The notes: generated by a model not told the origin, from the sequence alone. A stretch of DNA of 23,988 nucleotides from Uliginosibacterium sp. (GCA_016718265.1 JADKDZ010000016.1:1-23988); one strand, 5' to 3'. Numbered from the stretch's first letter, positions 1-5,576 are shown. Program-made: numbers and translations.

Positions 1-158
1 TTGCTCATCTTGTATTCCTCTTCATACGCGTCCGCTGCAGCATCAAAGCTCCCTTGGTTTATGTGTAGGCACGCCAGTGGGTTTTCTTCGTCATACTGCA
101 ATTTTTTTATCCAATCCGTATCACTCCATCCCGTTGGGGTTGGTGGGCGTTCGCTCAT
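1..158 (-). CDS. Unknown small acidic phage protein (3' end outside window)
   Basis: The reading frame opens with ATG at 158 and stays open to the left edge, giving 52 visible codons beginning MSERPPTPTGWSDTDW. The visible part is acidic (DEEN, YEEEY) and shows no membrane segment. Its start overlaps the stop of the upstream small membrane-protein gene as ATGA (158-155), so it is probably translationally coupled and the next member of the leftward operon. I do not recognise the family, and the C-terminus cannot be seen. Confidence 0.7.
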   Translation of the reverse strand, partial: MSERPPTPTGWSDTDWIKKLQYDEENPLACLHINQGSFDAAADAYEEEYKMS

Positions 159-373
159 CCCCGTACCTCCAGCCAGTTAAACAGTCGCCGCATCATGTAG
201 CTGCGGGCGATGCTAACCAGCGTAAAGACCACTCCGATCTGTCCGGCCTCCTCCAGGTTCGGGCTGAACCCAAAAAGCGGGAGGACCGCCATGTTCGCCG
301 CAACCGAGACCAGCAGGCCGACTGCCGTGCCGACCGCTGTCTCGACTGCCGATTGTCCGCGAGTCTGGGCCAT
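155..373 (-). CDS. Small two-helix membrane protein, DUF7220-like
   Basis: This 72-residue protein (MAQTRGQSAVETAVGTAVG...) has two likely membrane segments, about residues 8-34 (AVGLLVSVAANMAVLPLFGF) and 45-60, and a basic C-terminus (RSYMMRRLFNW). The pattern of a short N-terminus, an 'N-x-x-[LV]LPLFGF' segment and a final 'SIARSYxxRRLFNW' resembles the small phage and prophage membrane proteins grouped as DUF7220; this is from memory. The role is unknown. A strong RBS (GGGAGGG) lies 5-6 nt before the ATG at 373. The stop forms an ATGA overlap with the next gene. It could be a holin-like or membrane-remodelling protein, but nothing proves that. Confidence 0.75.
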   Translation of the reverse strand: MAQTRGQSAVETAVGTAVGLLVSVAANMAVLPLFGFSPNLEEAGQIGVVFTLVSIARSYMMRRLFNWLEVRG

Positions 374-677
374 CAGACCCTCCCGCTCGGACGGGGGCCG
401 GCAGTTGCTGGAGCTGCCGAAGCACCTCCAACGCCTCGCTCAGTGCCATCGGGCCTGCCTGCTGGCAGAGTCGGTCGCCGGCCAAGTCGCTGTGGGAGAT
501 GGTGAATTTCGGCCCGTTGCTGGCGCGGAAAGTGGCCAGCGTGCCGTTGTTCAGGAGCTCAACGACCGTGCCCTGTGTTCCGTCGCACAGCATCGTTGGG
601 CCTAGTTGGAGCTTGGGGGCTGGAGTCGCCTGAAACCGCTGATCCCGCACCCGATTCCGATTTCTTACAGCTGCCAT
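213..677 (-). CDS. Unknown phage protein; C-terminus probably frameshifted
   Basis: The ATG at 677 follows a GGGAAGAA ribosome-binding site. The first ~90 residues look like real protein (GTVVELLNNGTLATFRASNG, then FTISHSDLAGDRL, then a helical EALEVLRQLQQLPAP). After that the frame becomes Gly/Arg/Ser-rich and overlaps the next gene by 161 nt, which is atypical for this operon. If one C is missing from the C5 run near 403-407, the protein would end at a TGA at 375-373, overlapping the next ATG as TGATG and giving about 101 residues. That matches the tight coupling elsewhere, so I think the literal C-terminus is spurious. The function is unknown; the early part could be a small beta-rich domain. 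Confidence 0.55.
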   Translation of the reverse strand: MAAVRNRNRVRDQRFQATPAPKLQLGPTMLCDGTQGTVVELLNNGTLATFRASNGPKFTISHSDLAGDRLCQQAGPMALSEALEVLRQLQQLPAPVRAGGSDGPDSRTIGSRDSGRHGSRPAGLGCGEHGGPPAFWVQPEPGGGRTDRSGLYAG

Positions 678-777
678 AGCATGTTCTTCCCTGAAATAGA
701 TTGCCGAAAACCCAAATGCTTCTCCGCGCTTGCAACGCCCAGCGGAGCGCTCTTACCGAGATGGTGACCTGATCCAC

Positions 778-966
778 TCACAGCTTCTTGCGCCAGCCGG
801 TCAGCAGCTTGCTGGCCTTGCGCAACTGACGTGTGCGGCGTTCCCAGCCAGGTCCAGGCAACGCCGACATGTGGCTGGCGATATCCGCCAGCTCGTTCTC
901 CAGGTCCGCGAGCTTGCGCTCGATGATTCTGGCGCGGATGGTCAGCGGAATGTTCGAGGGGCTCAC
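778..966 (-). CDS. Small basic coiled-coil protein, unknown function
   Basis: I chose the GTG at 966, which overlaps the upstream stop as GTGA (966-963). The open frame continues upstream to 1089, but that stretch is Gly/Arg-rich and lies inside the neighbouring gene. The product is 62 residues. A helical, charged stretch (RARIIERKLADLENELADI) is followed by a basic tail (RRTRQLRKASKLLTGWRKKL). Short size, helix and basic end would suit a nucleic-acid- or membrane-associated factor, but no family is recognised. Confidence 0.6.
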   Translation of the reverse strand: MSPSNIPLTIRARIIERKLADLENELADIASHMSALPGPGWERRTRQLRKASKLLTGWRKKL

Positions 967-1139
967 AGCAACTCCCCGAAGTCGATGACCATCAGTGCGG
1001 CCAGCCGGACCCAGCCCCAGCTTGCCAGCAGGACCGCGGCCAACCGCCACAAGCTGCCGGTTCCTTGCCGGCTTCCCTCGACCTCCCACTCGTCCAGACC
1101 GGAGGTTTCGTCCTCCCAGCCCTCGTGCATCTGCTTCAT
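963..1139 (-). CDS. Small single-pass membrane protein, unknown function
   Basis: The start is placed at the ATG at 1139 because a strong RBS (GGAGGGGG) lies just upstream, in preference to the in-frame codon at 1187. The 58-residue product has an acidic N-terminal half (HEGWEDETSGLDEWEVEG) and one hydrophobic segment near residues 30-52 (LWRLAAVLLASWGWVRLAAL), ending DFGELL. It is the second of three membrane-type products in this operon, and its stop overlaps the next start as GTGA. It could belong to a lysis or membrane-defence cassette, but no diagnostic motif is present. Confidence 0.6.
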   Translation of the reverse strand: MKQMHEGWEDETSGLDEWEVEGSRQGTGSLWRLAAVLLASWGWVRLAALMVIDFGELL

Positions 1140-1217
1140 GATTCCCCCTCCTGCGATGTGAGCGAAAGTGCTCCGAAAGCCCAGCACGCCGGGCTTGAAG
1201 AGTCCTCGCGGGACTGG

Positions 1218-1499
1218 TTAATACGGACGGCGGACCTGGATGCTGCCGTCTGGCCGACTCACCAGCTGGCCGTCGCGGGCCAGTCCGTTCTCTTGGCGAA
1301 GTGTGCCGAGGAGGATCTGCCCCATCCGGCGGACCCGCTCACCCTCGCTGCAGCGGGGATACCGCCGGGAGACCGGGGGCTTGGGCAGCAGGGGAACCAG
1401 CGGATCAGCCGTCGTGGCTGTCACCGTTCTGGCTCCGCTCCCAGCAGCTGCCAGAACCATCATGGTAAAGAGTTGCTTGAGATTTCCGTTGAACATCAT
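1218..1499 (-). CDS. Small secreted or membrane-anchored protein with signal-like N-terminus
   Basis: The start is the ATG at 1499, overlapping the upstream stop as ATGA; a second ATG at 1496 is equally well spaced from the AGAGG ribosome-binding site. The 93-residue product starts MMFNGNLKQLFTMMVLAAAG, a positive-then-hydrophobic signal-like segment. A Pro-rich linker (DPLVPLLPKPPVSRRYP) and a basic domain (GERVRRMGQILLGTL) follow. The size, signal and proline-rich stretch recall Rz1-type spanin subunits, but the lipobox cysteine expected for those is absent, so I do not call it Rz1. The function is unknown. Confidence 0.6.
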   Translation of the reverse strand: MMFNGNLKQLFTMMVLAAAGSGARTVTATTADPLVPLLPKPPVSRRYPRCSEGERVRRMGQILLGTLRQENGLARDGQLVSRPDGSIQVRRPY

Positions 1500-1939
1500 C
1501 TTTCCTCTCTGAGTAGCCACTCCAGCATCGAGTGGGCTTTGCTTTTCGGCAGGTCTGGCACCACGCCAGTTTCCTGCCCTGGGACGCAAGGCTTCGTGCG
1601 GCCGCTGCCGCTTGCCTCGCTGTCGGGTGAAGCCTCCGAATCCGGAGACGGTTCCGCTGGAGGTCGGTCCTCCCCCGGTTCCGGAGACTTCGTAACTTGT
1701 GTCTGGCCCTCCGCCGTCAGACCCAGCCCGGCCAACCGCTCCAAGCTGGCCTGGGCCTCCCGCTCCAGCTCGCTGGCATCTGGCAGGTCCCGCACGTGGC
1801 GGAAGGTGTCTCGCCGAGCGATCTTCGCCACCGTCTCGGTGGCCAGCCCGTACTCGGCTGCCAGCCAAGCGCGGGAACTGCCGGAGGCGAGACGCTGGCG
1901 GATTGCCCTAACGTCGTCGTCGGACAGCTTTCTATTCAC
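1496..1939 (-). CDS. Helix-turn-helix DNA-binding protein
   Basis: The start is GTG at 1939, overlapping the upstream stop as GTGA. The product is 147 residues. Residues ~5-50 (LSDDDVRAIRQRLASGSSRA, then WLAAEYGLATETVAKIARRD, then TFRHV) match the resolvase-like helix-turn-helix common in phage HNH and regulatory proteins, where 'LA..YG.....V..I....TW+HV' is the recognition unit. The remainder is a low-complexity acidic/Pro/Ser linker (two PDSEAS copies) ending in a short helix (AHSMLEWLLREER). A sequence-specific DNA-binding role is likely, either as a transcriptional regulator or as the DNA-binding part of a packaging or replication factor. The partner and target are unknown. Confidence 0.7.
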   Translation of the reverse strand: MNRKLSDDDVRAIRQRLASGSSRAWLAAEYGLATETVAKIARRDTFRHVRDLPDASELEREAQASLERLAGLGLTAEGQTQVTKSPEPGEDRPPAEPSPDSEASPDSEASGSGRTKPCVPGQETGVVPDLPKSKAHSMLEWLLREER

Positions 1940-2200
1940 GCCAGCAGATCTCGGAAGTGTCGATCAACTGCGCGGAGGATTATCCACAGCTCGTTGAGTT
2001 CGGCCTGCGCCGTATCAACGTCGCCCTCCTCCAGTTCCGCCTGGACCACCCCGACCTGCAGTACCAGGTCGTCCAGCCTCACCGCAGGCGGCCAACCGCT
2101 TCCCATATTCCCCGGCAGCCGACTCTGCCTCTGCTGCTTGAGCCTCCGCCCGAGCCTCATCCCGCTCGGCTTGCTGCATCTCCCGCAAGGTTGCTTCCAT
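1936..2200 (-). CDS. Small coiled-coil protein, apparent frameshift near 2086
   Basis: ATG at 2200 follows an excellent RBS (AAGGAG, 7 nt spacing). The first 38 residues are a charged helix (MEATLREMQQAERDEARAEA...KRLAA). In the literal frame the next residues become Gly/Arg-rich and stop at 2015. The adjacent frame continues as good helical protein (VRLDDLVLQVGVVQAELEEG ... ELNELWIILRAV) and stops at 1936 with a GTGA overlap to the next gene. Skipping one base at 2086 joins the two into an 87-residue, mostly helical protein. Alternatively they are two overlapping genes (2015-2200, and 1936-2106 starting at ATG 2106). The function is unknown. Confidence 0.5.
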
Positions 2201-2571
2201 CGTCCAGCTCCTTTCTTCTCTAGATTTGCCGCCGTCCCAGCGCCTGACTGCGCCGCCGGACTGCCTGGCCCTTTCGACCGATGAACCATTGTACCATTGT
2301 TCGGTGTCGTGGTACATCAATTATTTCTATGGCCCGCGCGTCGCCATTTATACCGTATGCCGTTGGCAATCACTATGTATACGCGACGCGCCTCGGCCAG
2401 CTCCTCGCCTCCAGCTCTCCGCCTCCCGCCAGCGACAAATCCCCATCTCTGGGGATCTGCCGCTTGGCCGTCGGTCAGTCGGGTGTCGGGCCAGCCGCTC
2501 AATGAGCCAGCCGCTCGACGTGTGACTTGGCGCCTTCGGCACCTTGGCTGCCTGCCGTCGGTCCGGTCAGT
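2201..2571. other. Non-coding gap upstream of the leftward operon
   Basis: No convincing gene. Short ORFs on both strands are Arg/Pro-rich and lack ribosome-binding sites. The stretch holds the RBS for the coiled-coil gene (2207-2212), a direct tandem 8-mer ACCATTGT at 2285-2300, a locally A+T-richer patch at 2310-2380, and a possible extended -10 element on the minus strand. Confidence 0.5.
2288..2316 (-). promoter_or_regulatory. Weak candidate promoter for the leftward operon
   Basis: On the minus strand the sequence TGGTACAAT (2296-2288) matches an extended -10 box. A poor -35 (TGTACC, 2316-2311) lies 17 bp upstream. The -10 lies in a tandem ACCATTGT repeat that might be an operator. It sits about 90 bp before the ATG at 2200. 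The -35 mismatch keeps confidence low. Confidence 0.25.
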
Positions 2572-2742
2572 CTAGCAGCCTCGCCACGTCTCCGTAACAA
2601 AGGGCATATCATTGTGCCAGGCCTTGGCCATGCTGCCTGCCGGCATCCGCTCACGGGCATCCATCTCCAGCCCGTGCCAGTCCCTCAGCCCATCTCGCTG
2701 GCTGAGAGCCACATCCACCATCTCCTGCATGTCAGTTCCCAT
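2572..2742 (-). CDS. Unknown small phage protein
   Basis: I place the start at the ATG at 2742, behind GGGAG with 8 nt spacing. The frame is open to 3072, but the upstream part is translated G-tract sequence (poly-Gly) and is not credible. The 56-residue product (MGTDMQEMVDVALSQRDGLR, then DWHGLEMDARERM) has a balanced helical composition, unlike its surroundings, which supports coding. It is not recognised. It lies 370 bp upstream of the leftward operon and would be its first or an isolated gene. Confidence 0.45.
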   Translation of the reverse strand: MGTDMQEMVDVALSQRDGLRDWHGLEMDARERMPAGSMAKAWHNDMPFVTETWRGC

Positions 2743-3029
2743 CCTAGTCACTCCCGTGAGATGCCACCTGGCACCGCACAGCCGTCTGTCACCCGGCTGT
2801 AAGCTGCCTCTTGCTACAGTGCCGCTCGAAACGCAGCTCCTCTCTGCCGCCTGCCTCTCCTTCCACAAAGTGACGCACTCAGACCGAATGCGTCTCCCGG
2901 TGGAGTCTCGATCGGTGGCCTCGTCCCCGCCCTCTCCCTCTTCCGCCTGGCCGCCTGGCCGCCTGCCCGCTGCGCGCAGGTCCGTCTGACTCTCCCGCGT
3001 GGCCGACCGCGAACACAAAATAACCGACC

Positions 3030-3193
3030 AGACCACTCCCCCTCCTCCCCCTCCCCCTCTATGGGGTGGCAAACGTCTGGGGGTAAGTTTATAGTGTGTT
3101 CAAATAATAAAAAAATTTTATGATCACCTTATCAGACACCCCCCAGACGGGGGCCGGACCCTAGAGGGGGAGGGGGAGGGGGAGGGGTGGTCT
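3030..3193. repeat. Long imperfect inverted repeat with G/C-tract arms and A+T-rich core
   Basis: The left arm is 3030-3083 and the right arm 3139-3193. The outer parts (3030-3061 and 3162-3193) are reverse complements over 32 bp with a few mismatches, built from C5T/G5A tracts. The inner parts pair ACGTCTGGGGG (3073-3083) with a CCCCCAGACGG copy at 3140-3150. Between them lies an A+T-rich core (about 3084-3135) including AAATAATAAAAAAATTTTAT. The right arm carries four G-runs of four or five on the plus strand, and the left arm the same on the minus strand, so each strand could form a G-quadruplex. The symmetry, melting core and absence of genes suit a replication origin or bidirectional control site; this is inference. 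Confidence 0.8.
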
Positions 3194-3466
3194 CGAGCGG
3201 ATAGCGGGAATCGGACGGCACGGACCGACCGGGAATGCGTCACGCGGGGGCCGTGGCGGGCCGTGGTGGCTCGATCGGGGGCGGGGTGTCACTACCCTAT
3301 GTCCGGGAAAACAAACGTCCCCCAGGAAAACGTGTTCATGAAACCCCGGCCCGAAACGCCCAAAACCGCCCCTCAACGCCCGCAGCCCGCCTCTCCAGCC
3401 CCTGGCCCGTCGCCCGCTGGCCCGCTGGCCCTCGACCCTTCCTTCCAGGCCGGGGGCCTCGACCGC
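3194..3466. other. Non-coding G+C-rich stretch
   Basis: No supported gene. A plus-strand frame beginning ATG at 3299 is Pro/Ala-rich and lacks a ribosome-binding site. It may be the remains of a minus-strand gene, because an orphan copy of the operon's RBS module lies at its right edge (3467-3480). Confidence 0.4.
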
Positions 3467-3480
3467 CTCAATCCTCCAGT
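3467..3480 (-). repeat. Orphan copy of the ACTGGAGGATTGAG leader module
   Basis: The 14-mer ACTGGAGGATTGAG (minus strand) occurs identically at 3467-3480, 3779-3792, 4091-4104 and 4376-4389. A shortened form (CTGGAGGAAA) lies before the gene starting at 4975. Three copies sit directly before an ATG and contain its GGAGG Shine-Dalgarno sequence. The copy at 3467-3480 has no ATG for more than 100 bp downstream, so it may mark a lost or degraded gene. A related inverted copy (ACTGGAGGAGGATTGA) lies on the plus strand at 5037-5052. Confidence 0.8.
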
Positions 3481-3495
3481 ATGGGCAAAATCGCC

Positions 3496-3527
3496 CCGCT
3501 AGGAGACTGTCACTCCCCTAGCAGCGG
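3496..3527 (-). terminator. Probable terminator after the 3531-4975 gene cluster
   Basis: On the minus strand CCGCTGCTAGGGGAG pairs with CTCCTAGCGG, with small bulges and a TGACAGT loop. CGATTTTG follows. It lies 3 nt past the stop codon of the last gene in this cluster. The T-run is short, so termination may be inefficient. Part of it is also a copy of the AGGAGACTGTC intergenic element. Confidence 0.4.
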
Positions 3528-3530
3528 ACT

Positions 3531-3776
3531 CTACTTTTCGCGCAGCCTGCCGTGCTCATCAACGTAGAGTTCCGCATCCGGCTGCGTAAGTGGTGAGATA
3601 TATCCCCACTCCAGACCAAGCAGGCCTGCGCAGATCTCCACACACTCCGCCGGATTTTCCTTAATCGCGGCCAGCGTGTCATCAATCATACCATCCCGAT
3701 CCTGCTTCGAGGCGAATCCCTGCGAGGTCAGTACCTTATGAATTTGAGTTCGCGCAAATCCGTGCTTTGTGATCAT
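3531..3776 (-). CDS. Unknown small phage protein
   Basis: The 81-residue product (MITKHGFARTQIHKVLTSQG...) starts at ATG 3776, 2 nt after the shared GGAGGATTGAG module. It is a balanced, probably globular alpha protein. The N-terminal part (FARTQIHKVLTSQGFASKQD) could hold a helix-turn-helix-like pair, and a Cys-containing helix (AECVEICAGLLGLEWG) follows. No membrane segment is seen and no family is recognised. It is the last gene of the leftward cluster driven from the 5136-5288 promoters. Confidence 0.7.
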   Translation of the reverse strand: MITKHGFARTQIHKVLTSQGFASKQDRDGMIDDTLAAIKENPAECVEICAGLLGLEWGYISPLTQPDAELYVDEHGRLREK

Positions 3777-3865
3777 CTCTCAATCCTCCAGTTTGTTCCC
3801 TCTCTCGAGGTGCCGCAACATGCGGTCTGTAGCAGGCTGTCGCCAACCCGCTACGTGACTGCGTG

Positions 3866-4090
3866 CTACCAGCCAAGCAATTCGAATACATAGTCCGGTT
3901 CCAGCCCGAACTCTTCATAACAGACTTCCTCGGGATCTTCCCCGTCTGCTATGCGCTCTTTGGCGTACGCAACCATCTCATCGGCTTCATCAGCCGACAG
4001 ACCGTCTCGCCGCATGAGTACCTGCTTGATCGTCTCAGGCTTGTCCATCGGGATCACTCGCATTTTACCGCTCAGTTTCAGTGTGCTCAT
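3866..4090 (-). CDS. Unknown small acidic protein ('MRRDGLSADEADEMV' family)
   Basis: The start is the ATG at 4090, immediately after the GGAGGATTGAG module, rather than the in-frame GTG/ATG at 4120. The 74 residues contain IKQVLMRRDGLSADEADEMV and a conserved-looking tail, EEFGLEPDYVFELLGW. Small acidic phage and plasmid proteins with 'L.RRDGLS.EEA......A' and a 'FGLEPDY...LL' end are common (from memory) and have no assigned function. No membrane segment is seen. Confidence 0.75.
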   Translation of the reverse strand: MSTLKLSGKMRVIPMDKPETIKQVLMRRDGLSADEADEMVAYAKERIADGEDPEEVCYEEFGLEPDYVFELLGW

Positions 4091-4124
4091 CTCAATCCTC
4101 CAGTATGGCGCAACATGCACCAGA

Positions 4125-4148
4125 CTGAGGCCGGCTTCCCAGCCTCAG
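4125..4148 (-). other. Stable intergenic hairpin
   Basis: On the minus strand CTGAGGCTGG pairs with CCGGCCTCAG around a GAAG loop, a 10-bp stem with one G-T wobble. It lies between the genes ending at 4161 and starting at 4090. No T-run follows, so it is more likely an RNA-processing or stability element than a full terminator. Confidence 0.5.
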
Positions 4149-4160
4149 GATTGGTGGATG

Positions 4161-4373
4161 CTACGTCTCGTCGGCGAAGGTCACTCGCAAACAGGCTGAG
4201 ATAAACTTGCCTAGAGCTTCAGCATAAATATCGTTGCATACCTTTTCAGGAATCAGTCGGGCTAGACTCGGGTGGAATTGCATATTCAACAACGGCCTGC
4301 CCTCGTGAGACATTTCCACTTCAATTTCAGAGGCGCTGATTTGCTTTACGTTAAACGGGAATTTAATCTTCAT
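4161..4373 (-). CDS. Unknown small phage protein
   Basis: The 70-residue product (MKIKFPFNVKQISASEIEVE...) starts at ATG 4373, 2 nt after the GGAGGATTGAG module. The N-terminal half looks like two beta strands (KFPFNVKQI, EIEVEMSH). The C-terminal half is helical (KVCNDIYAEALGKFISACL). No family is recognised. It lies between the 175-residue gene and the acidic 74-residue gene, with hairpins on both sides. Confidence 0.7.
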   Translation of the reverse strand: MKIKFPFNVKQISASEIEVEMSHEGRPLLNMQFHPSLARLIPEKVCNDIYAEALGKFISACLRVTFADET

Positions 4374-4414
4374 TTCTCAATCCTCCAGTTGTCGATACCA
4401 CCTTGGCATCCTCA

Positions 4415-4436
4415 AGGAGACTGTCGCCAATCCCCT
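4415..4436 (-). repeat. Intergenic element AGGAGACTGTCGCC (three copies)
   Basis: Written on the plus strand, an approximately 20-bp element occurs at 4415-4436 (AGGAGACTGTCGCCAATCCC), at 3831-3852 (AGCAGGCTGTCGCCAACCCG) and at 3501-3520 (AGGAGACTGTCACTCCCC). All three lie downstream of a gene stop in the leftward cluster, so each gene in effect sits in a cassette of RBS module, ORF and 3' element. Confidence 0.6.
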
Positions 4437-4446
4437 TTGAGCTGCC

Positions 4447-4975
4447 TTATTCGCTGAGGGCGCTGAACATGTCGTCCATGTCAAGCTCTTCCGGCTTTGG
4501 TGCCCGTTCCATCTTGCGCTCTTGAATGATCTTTGCGATCTCAGCCGCCACCGCTTTCTGCCCCGCCAATGTGACGATGGCCATCGGCCTGCCCCACTTG
4601 TGCTTGGCCATGAGATTCGCAATCCCAATCTCCGGCTTGTAGCCGAGCCGCGTCAAGGCCAGAATCGTGTCCGACTCCAACTCCCGTTGCTCACGGGCCA
4701 GTTTCTCTTCAGCCGACTCGCGAATGGTCAAACTTGCGGCACCCGACTCGGCCAGGGCGATAAGTTTCCTCATTCCCTCGAGCTTGTCAAGGCCCTTCAG
4801 GCTCGATGTCCGGTCTGGGAAGATTCTCCCAATCCCGTAGTCAAGGCAGAAGTCGAGCAACTGCTTACTCGCCTTGCTGCGGTCGAACGACCTTCCCCGT
4901 ATCCTTCACGATGAAGGTGTAGATGCTGCCGCTCTTTGTCCAACCAGCGACCTTTTCCTTGATTTCCGTTGCCAT
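4447..4975 (-). CDS. Unknown phage protein, first gene of leftward cluster; apparent +1 shift at 4891
   Basis: ATG at 4975 follows a GGAGGAAA site. The first 28 residues (MATEIKEKVAGWTKSGSIYT, then FIVKDTGK) would be cut off by a TAA at 4867-4865. Skipping one G at 4891 joins them to a long frame: SFDRSKASKQLLDFCLDYGI ... DDMFSALSE, ending at 4447. The joined product is about 175 residues. A short beta N-terminus is followed by a helical body (SAEEKLAREQRELESDTILA) and an acidic tail. The arrangement 'beta hairpin, then S+AS..L..+.L..GI' resembles small uncharacterised phage early proteins. Without the shift, the larger piece would need a poor TTG start at 4860 (137 residues). The role is unknown. 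Confidence 0.6.
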
Positions 4976-5054
4976 TTCCATTTCCTCCAGTTTCACGGGT
5001 AACTGCCCGATCATCAGCACGCCCAATAGGTCGCGAACTGGAGGAGGATTGAAT

Positions 5055-5071
5055 CCAAATTGTTAAAGAGC
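5055..5071 (-). promoter_or_regulatory. boxA-like antitermination site in the leftward leader RNA
   Basis: The minus strand reads GCTCTTTAACAATTTGG. This matches the rRNA-operon boxA (TGCTCTTTAACA) at 11 of 12 positions, with a C in place of the first T. It lies in the transcribed leader between promoter P1 and the first gene. NusB/S10 loading at boxA is established for rrn operons and lambda nut sites. Its use here is inference. Confidence 0.65.
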
Positions 5072-5101
5072 GCCCGGCGTCGATTCCGACAACTACCGGG
5101 C
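5072..5101 (-). promoter_or_regulatory. boxB-like two-tier hairpin preceding boxA
   Basis: On the minus strand GCCCGG (5101-5096) pairs with CCGGGC (5077-5072), and within it GTCG pairs with CGAC around a GAAT loop. The hairpin abuts the boxA-like site on its 5' side, the same order (boxB then boxA) as in rRNA leaders. Confidence 0.55.
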
Positions 5102-5135
5102 CATGCCACGCATCCCTGCGCTTCCAACGATTCCC

Positions 5136-5163
5136 ATCATACGCCGTTGCCGACGGTTGTCAA
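5136..5163 (-). promoter_or_regulatory. Leftward promoter P1
   Basis: On the minus strand: TTGACA (5163-5158), 16 bp spacer, TATGAT (5141-5136). The -35 is perfect and the -10 is five of six. Transcription should start near 5129 and run through the boxB/boxA leader into the gene at 4975. The 24 bp at 5124-5147 are repeated with two mismatches at promoter P2. Confidence 0.8.
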
Positions 5164-5260
5164 GCCCTTTGTTCGCCAACCTTGTCAGCCGCCCGTCCGG
5201 GTCATAGCCGCTCGACCTTCGCCGTCGCGGTGTCCGCCTTCCTTGCTGCCAACGATTCCC

Positions 5261-5288
5261 ACTATACGCCGTCCCAGCCCAATGTCAA
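5261..5288 (-). promoter_or_regulatory. Leftward promoter P2
   Basis: On the minus strand: TTGACA (5288-5283), 16 bp spacer, TATAGT (5266-5261). The -10 and start region (5249-5272) duplicate those of P1 with two mismatches, including the downstream GGGAATCGTTGG. That suggests either a duplicated promoter or a shared operator at the transcription start. Confidence 0.8.
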
Positions 5289-5340
5289 TACCTTTCCGAA
5301 AATAAATCTGCTCCATCCCCAACCAACCGACCCTCCACCA

Positions 5341-5425
5341 GACGCGCACCACGCAGCCCACTAGACGCGCTCGACCCGCGCTCGCCCAGCCCACTGGACG
5401 CGCACGCGCAGCCCTTCTGACGCGC
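5341..5425. repeat. Iteron-like GACGCGC repeats
   Basis: GACGCGC occurs at 5341, 5364, 5397 and 5419. The spacings of 23, 33 and 22 bp are near multiples of 11 and would place the copies on roughly one face of the helix. CAGCCCACTRGACGCGC is a longer shared unit for the second and third copies. The stretch is very C-rich on the plus strand and lies between the divergent promoters. It may be an initiator or regulator binding array. Confidence 0.5.
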
Positions 5426-5480
5426 GCACTGCCCGCGCTCACTGCCCGCGCGCAGCCAGGGGGTGGGGGCAAATCTCTAA

Positions 5481-5500
5481 CCTAATCCCTTTATATTAGG
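5481..5500. other. Short palindrome in the divergent control region
   Basis: CCTAAT and ATTAGG flank an 8-nt A+T-rich loop, 77 bp upstream of the rightward -35 box. It could be an operator. A T6 run follows at 5511-5516, which would also suit a weak rightward terminator. Confidence 0.35.
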
Positions 5501-5576
5501 CCCTCCCACATTTTTTCTGCTGATGGGTAAAGCGTGAACACACAATCCAGTTATTCTCTGTACACACAGAAAGTTC

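Noticed and set aside
559..777. Minus-strand ORF of 72 codons starting at GTG 777, directly after the stop of the coiled-coil gene
   Set aside because: The first ~35 residues look plausible, but it overlaps the start of the gene at 677 by 119 nt and then becomes Ser/Gly/Arg-rich. It may be a short peptide gene filling the 100-bp gap, but that would need another frameshift.
2317..2542. Two overlapping minus-strand ORFs of 61 and 64 codons
   Set aside because: They have no ribosome-binding site and an Arg/Gly/Trp-rich composition typical of random translation of GC-rich DNA.
3299..3502. Plus-strand Pro/Ala-rich ORF beginning MSGKTNVPQENVF
   Set aside because: It has no ribosome-binding site, opposes the local transcription direction, overlaps the orphan leader module and has biased composition.
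5060..5305. Plus-strand ORF starting at TTG 5060, just after a GGAGGAGG sequence
   Set aside because: It runs through both leftward promoters and the boxA region, has a poor start codon and is Pro/Arg/Ser-rich. The GGAGGAGG is better explained as an inverted relative of the leader module.
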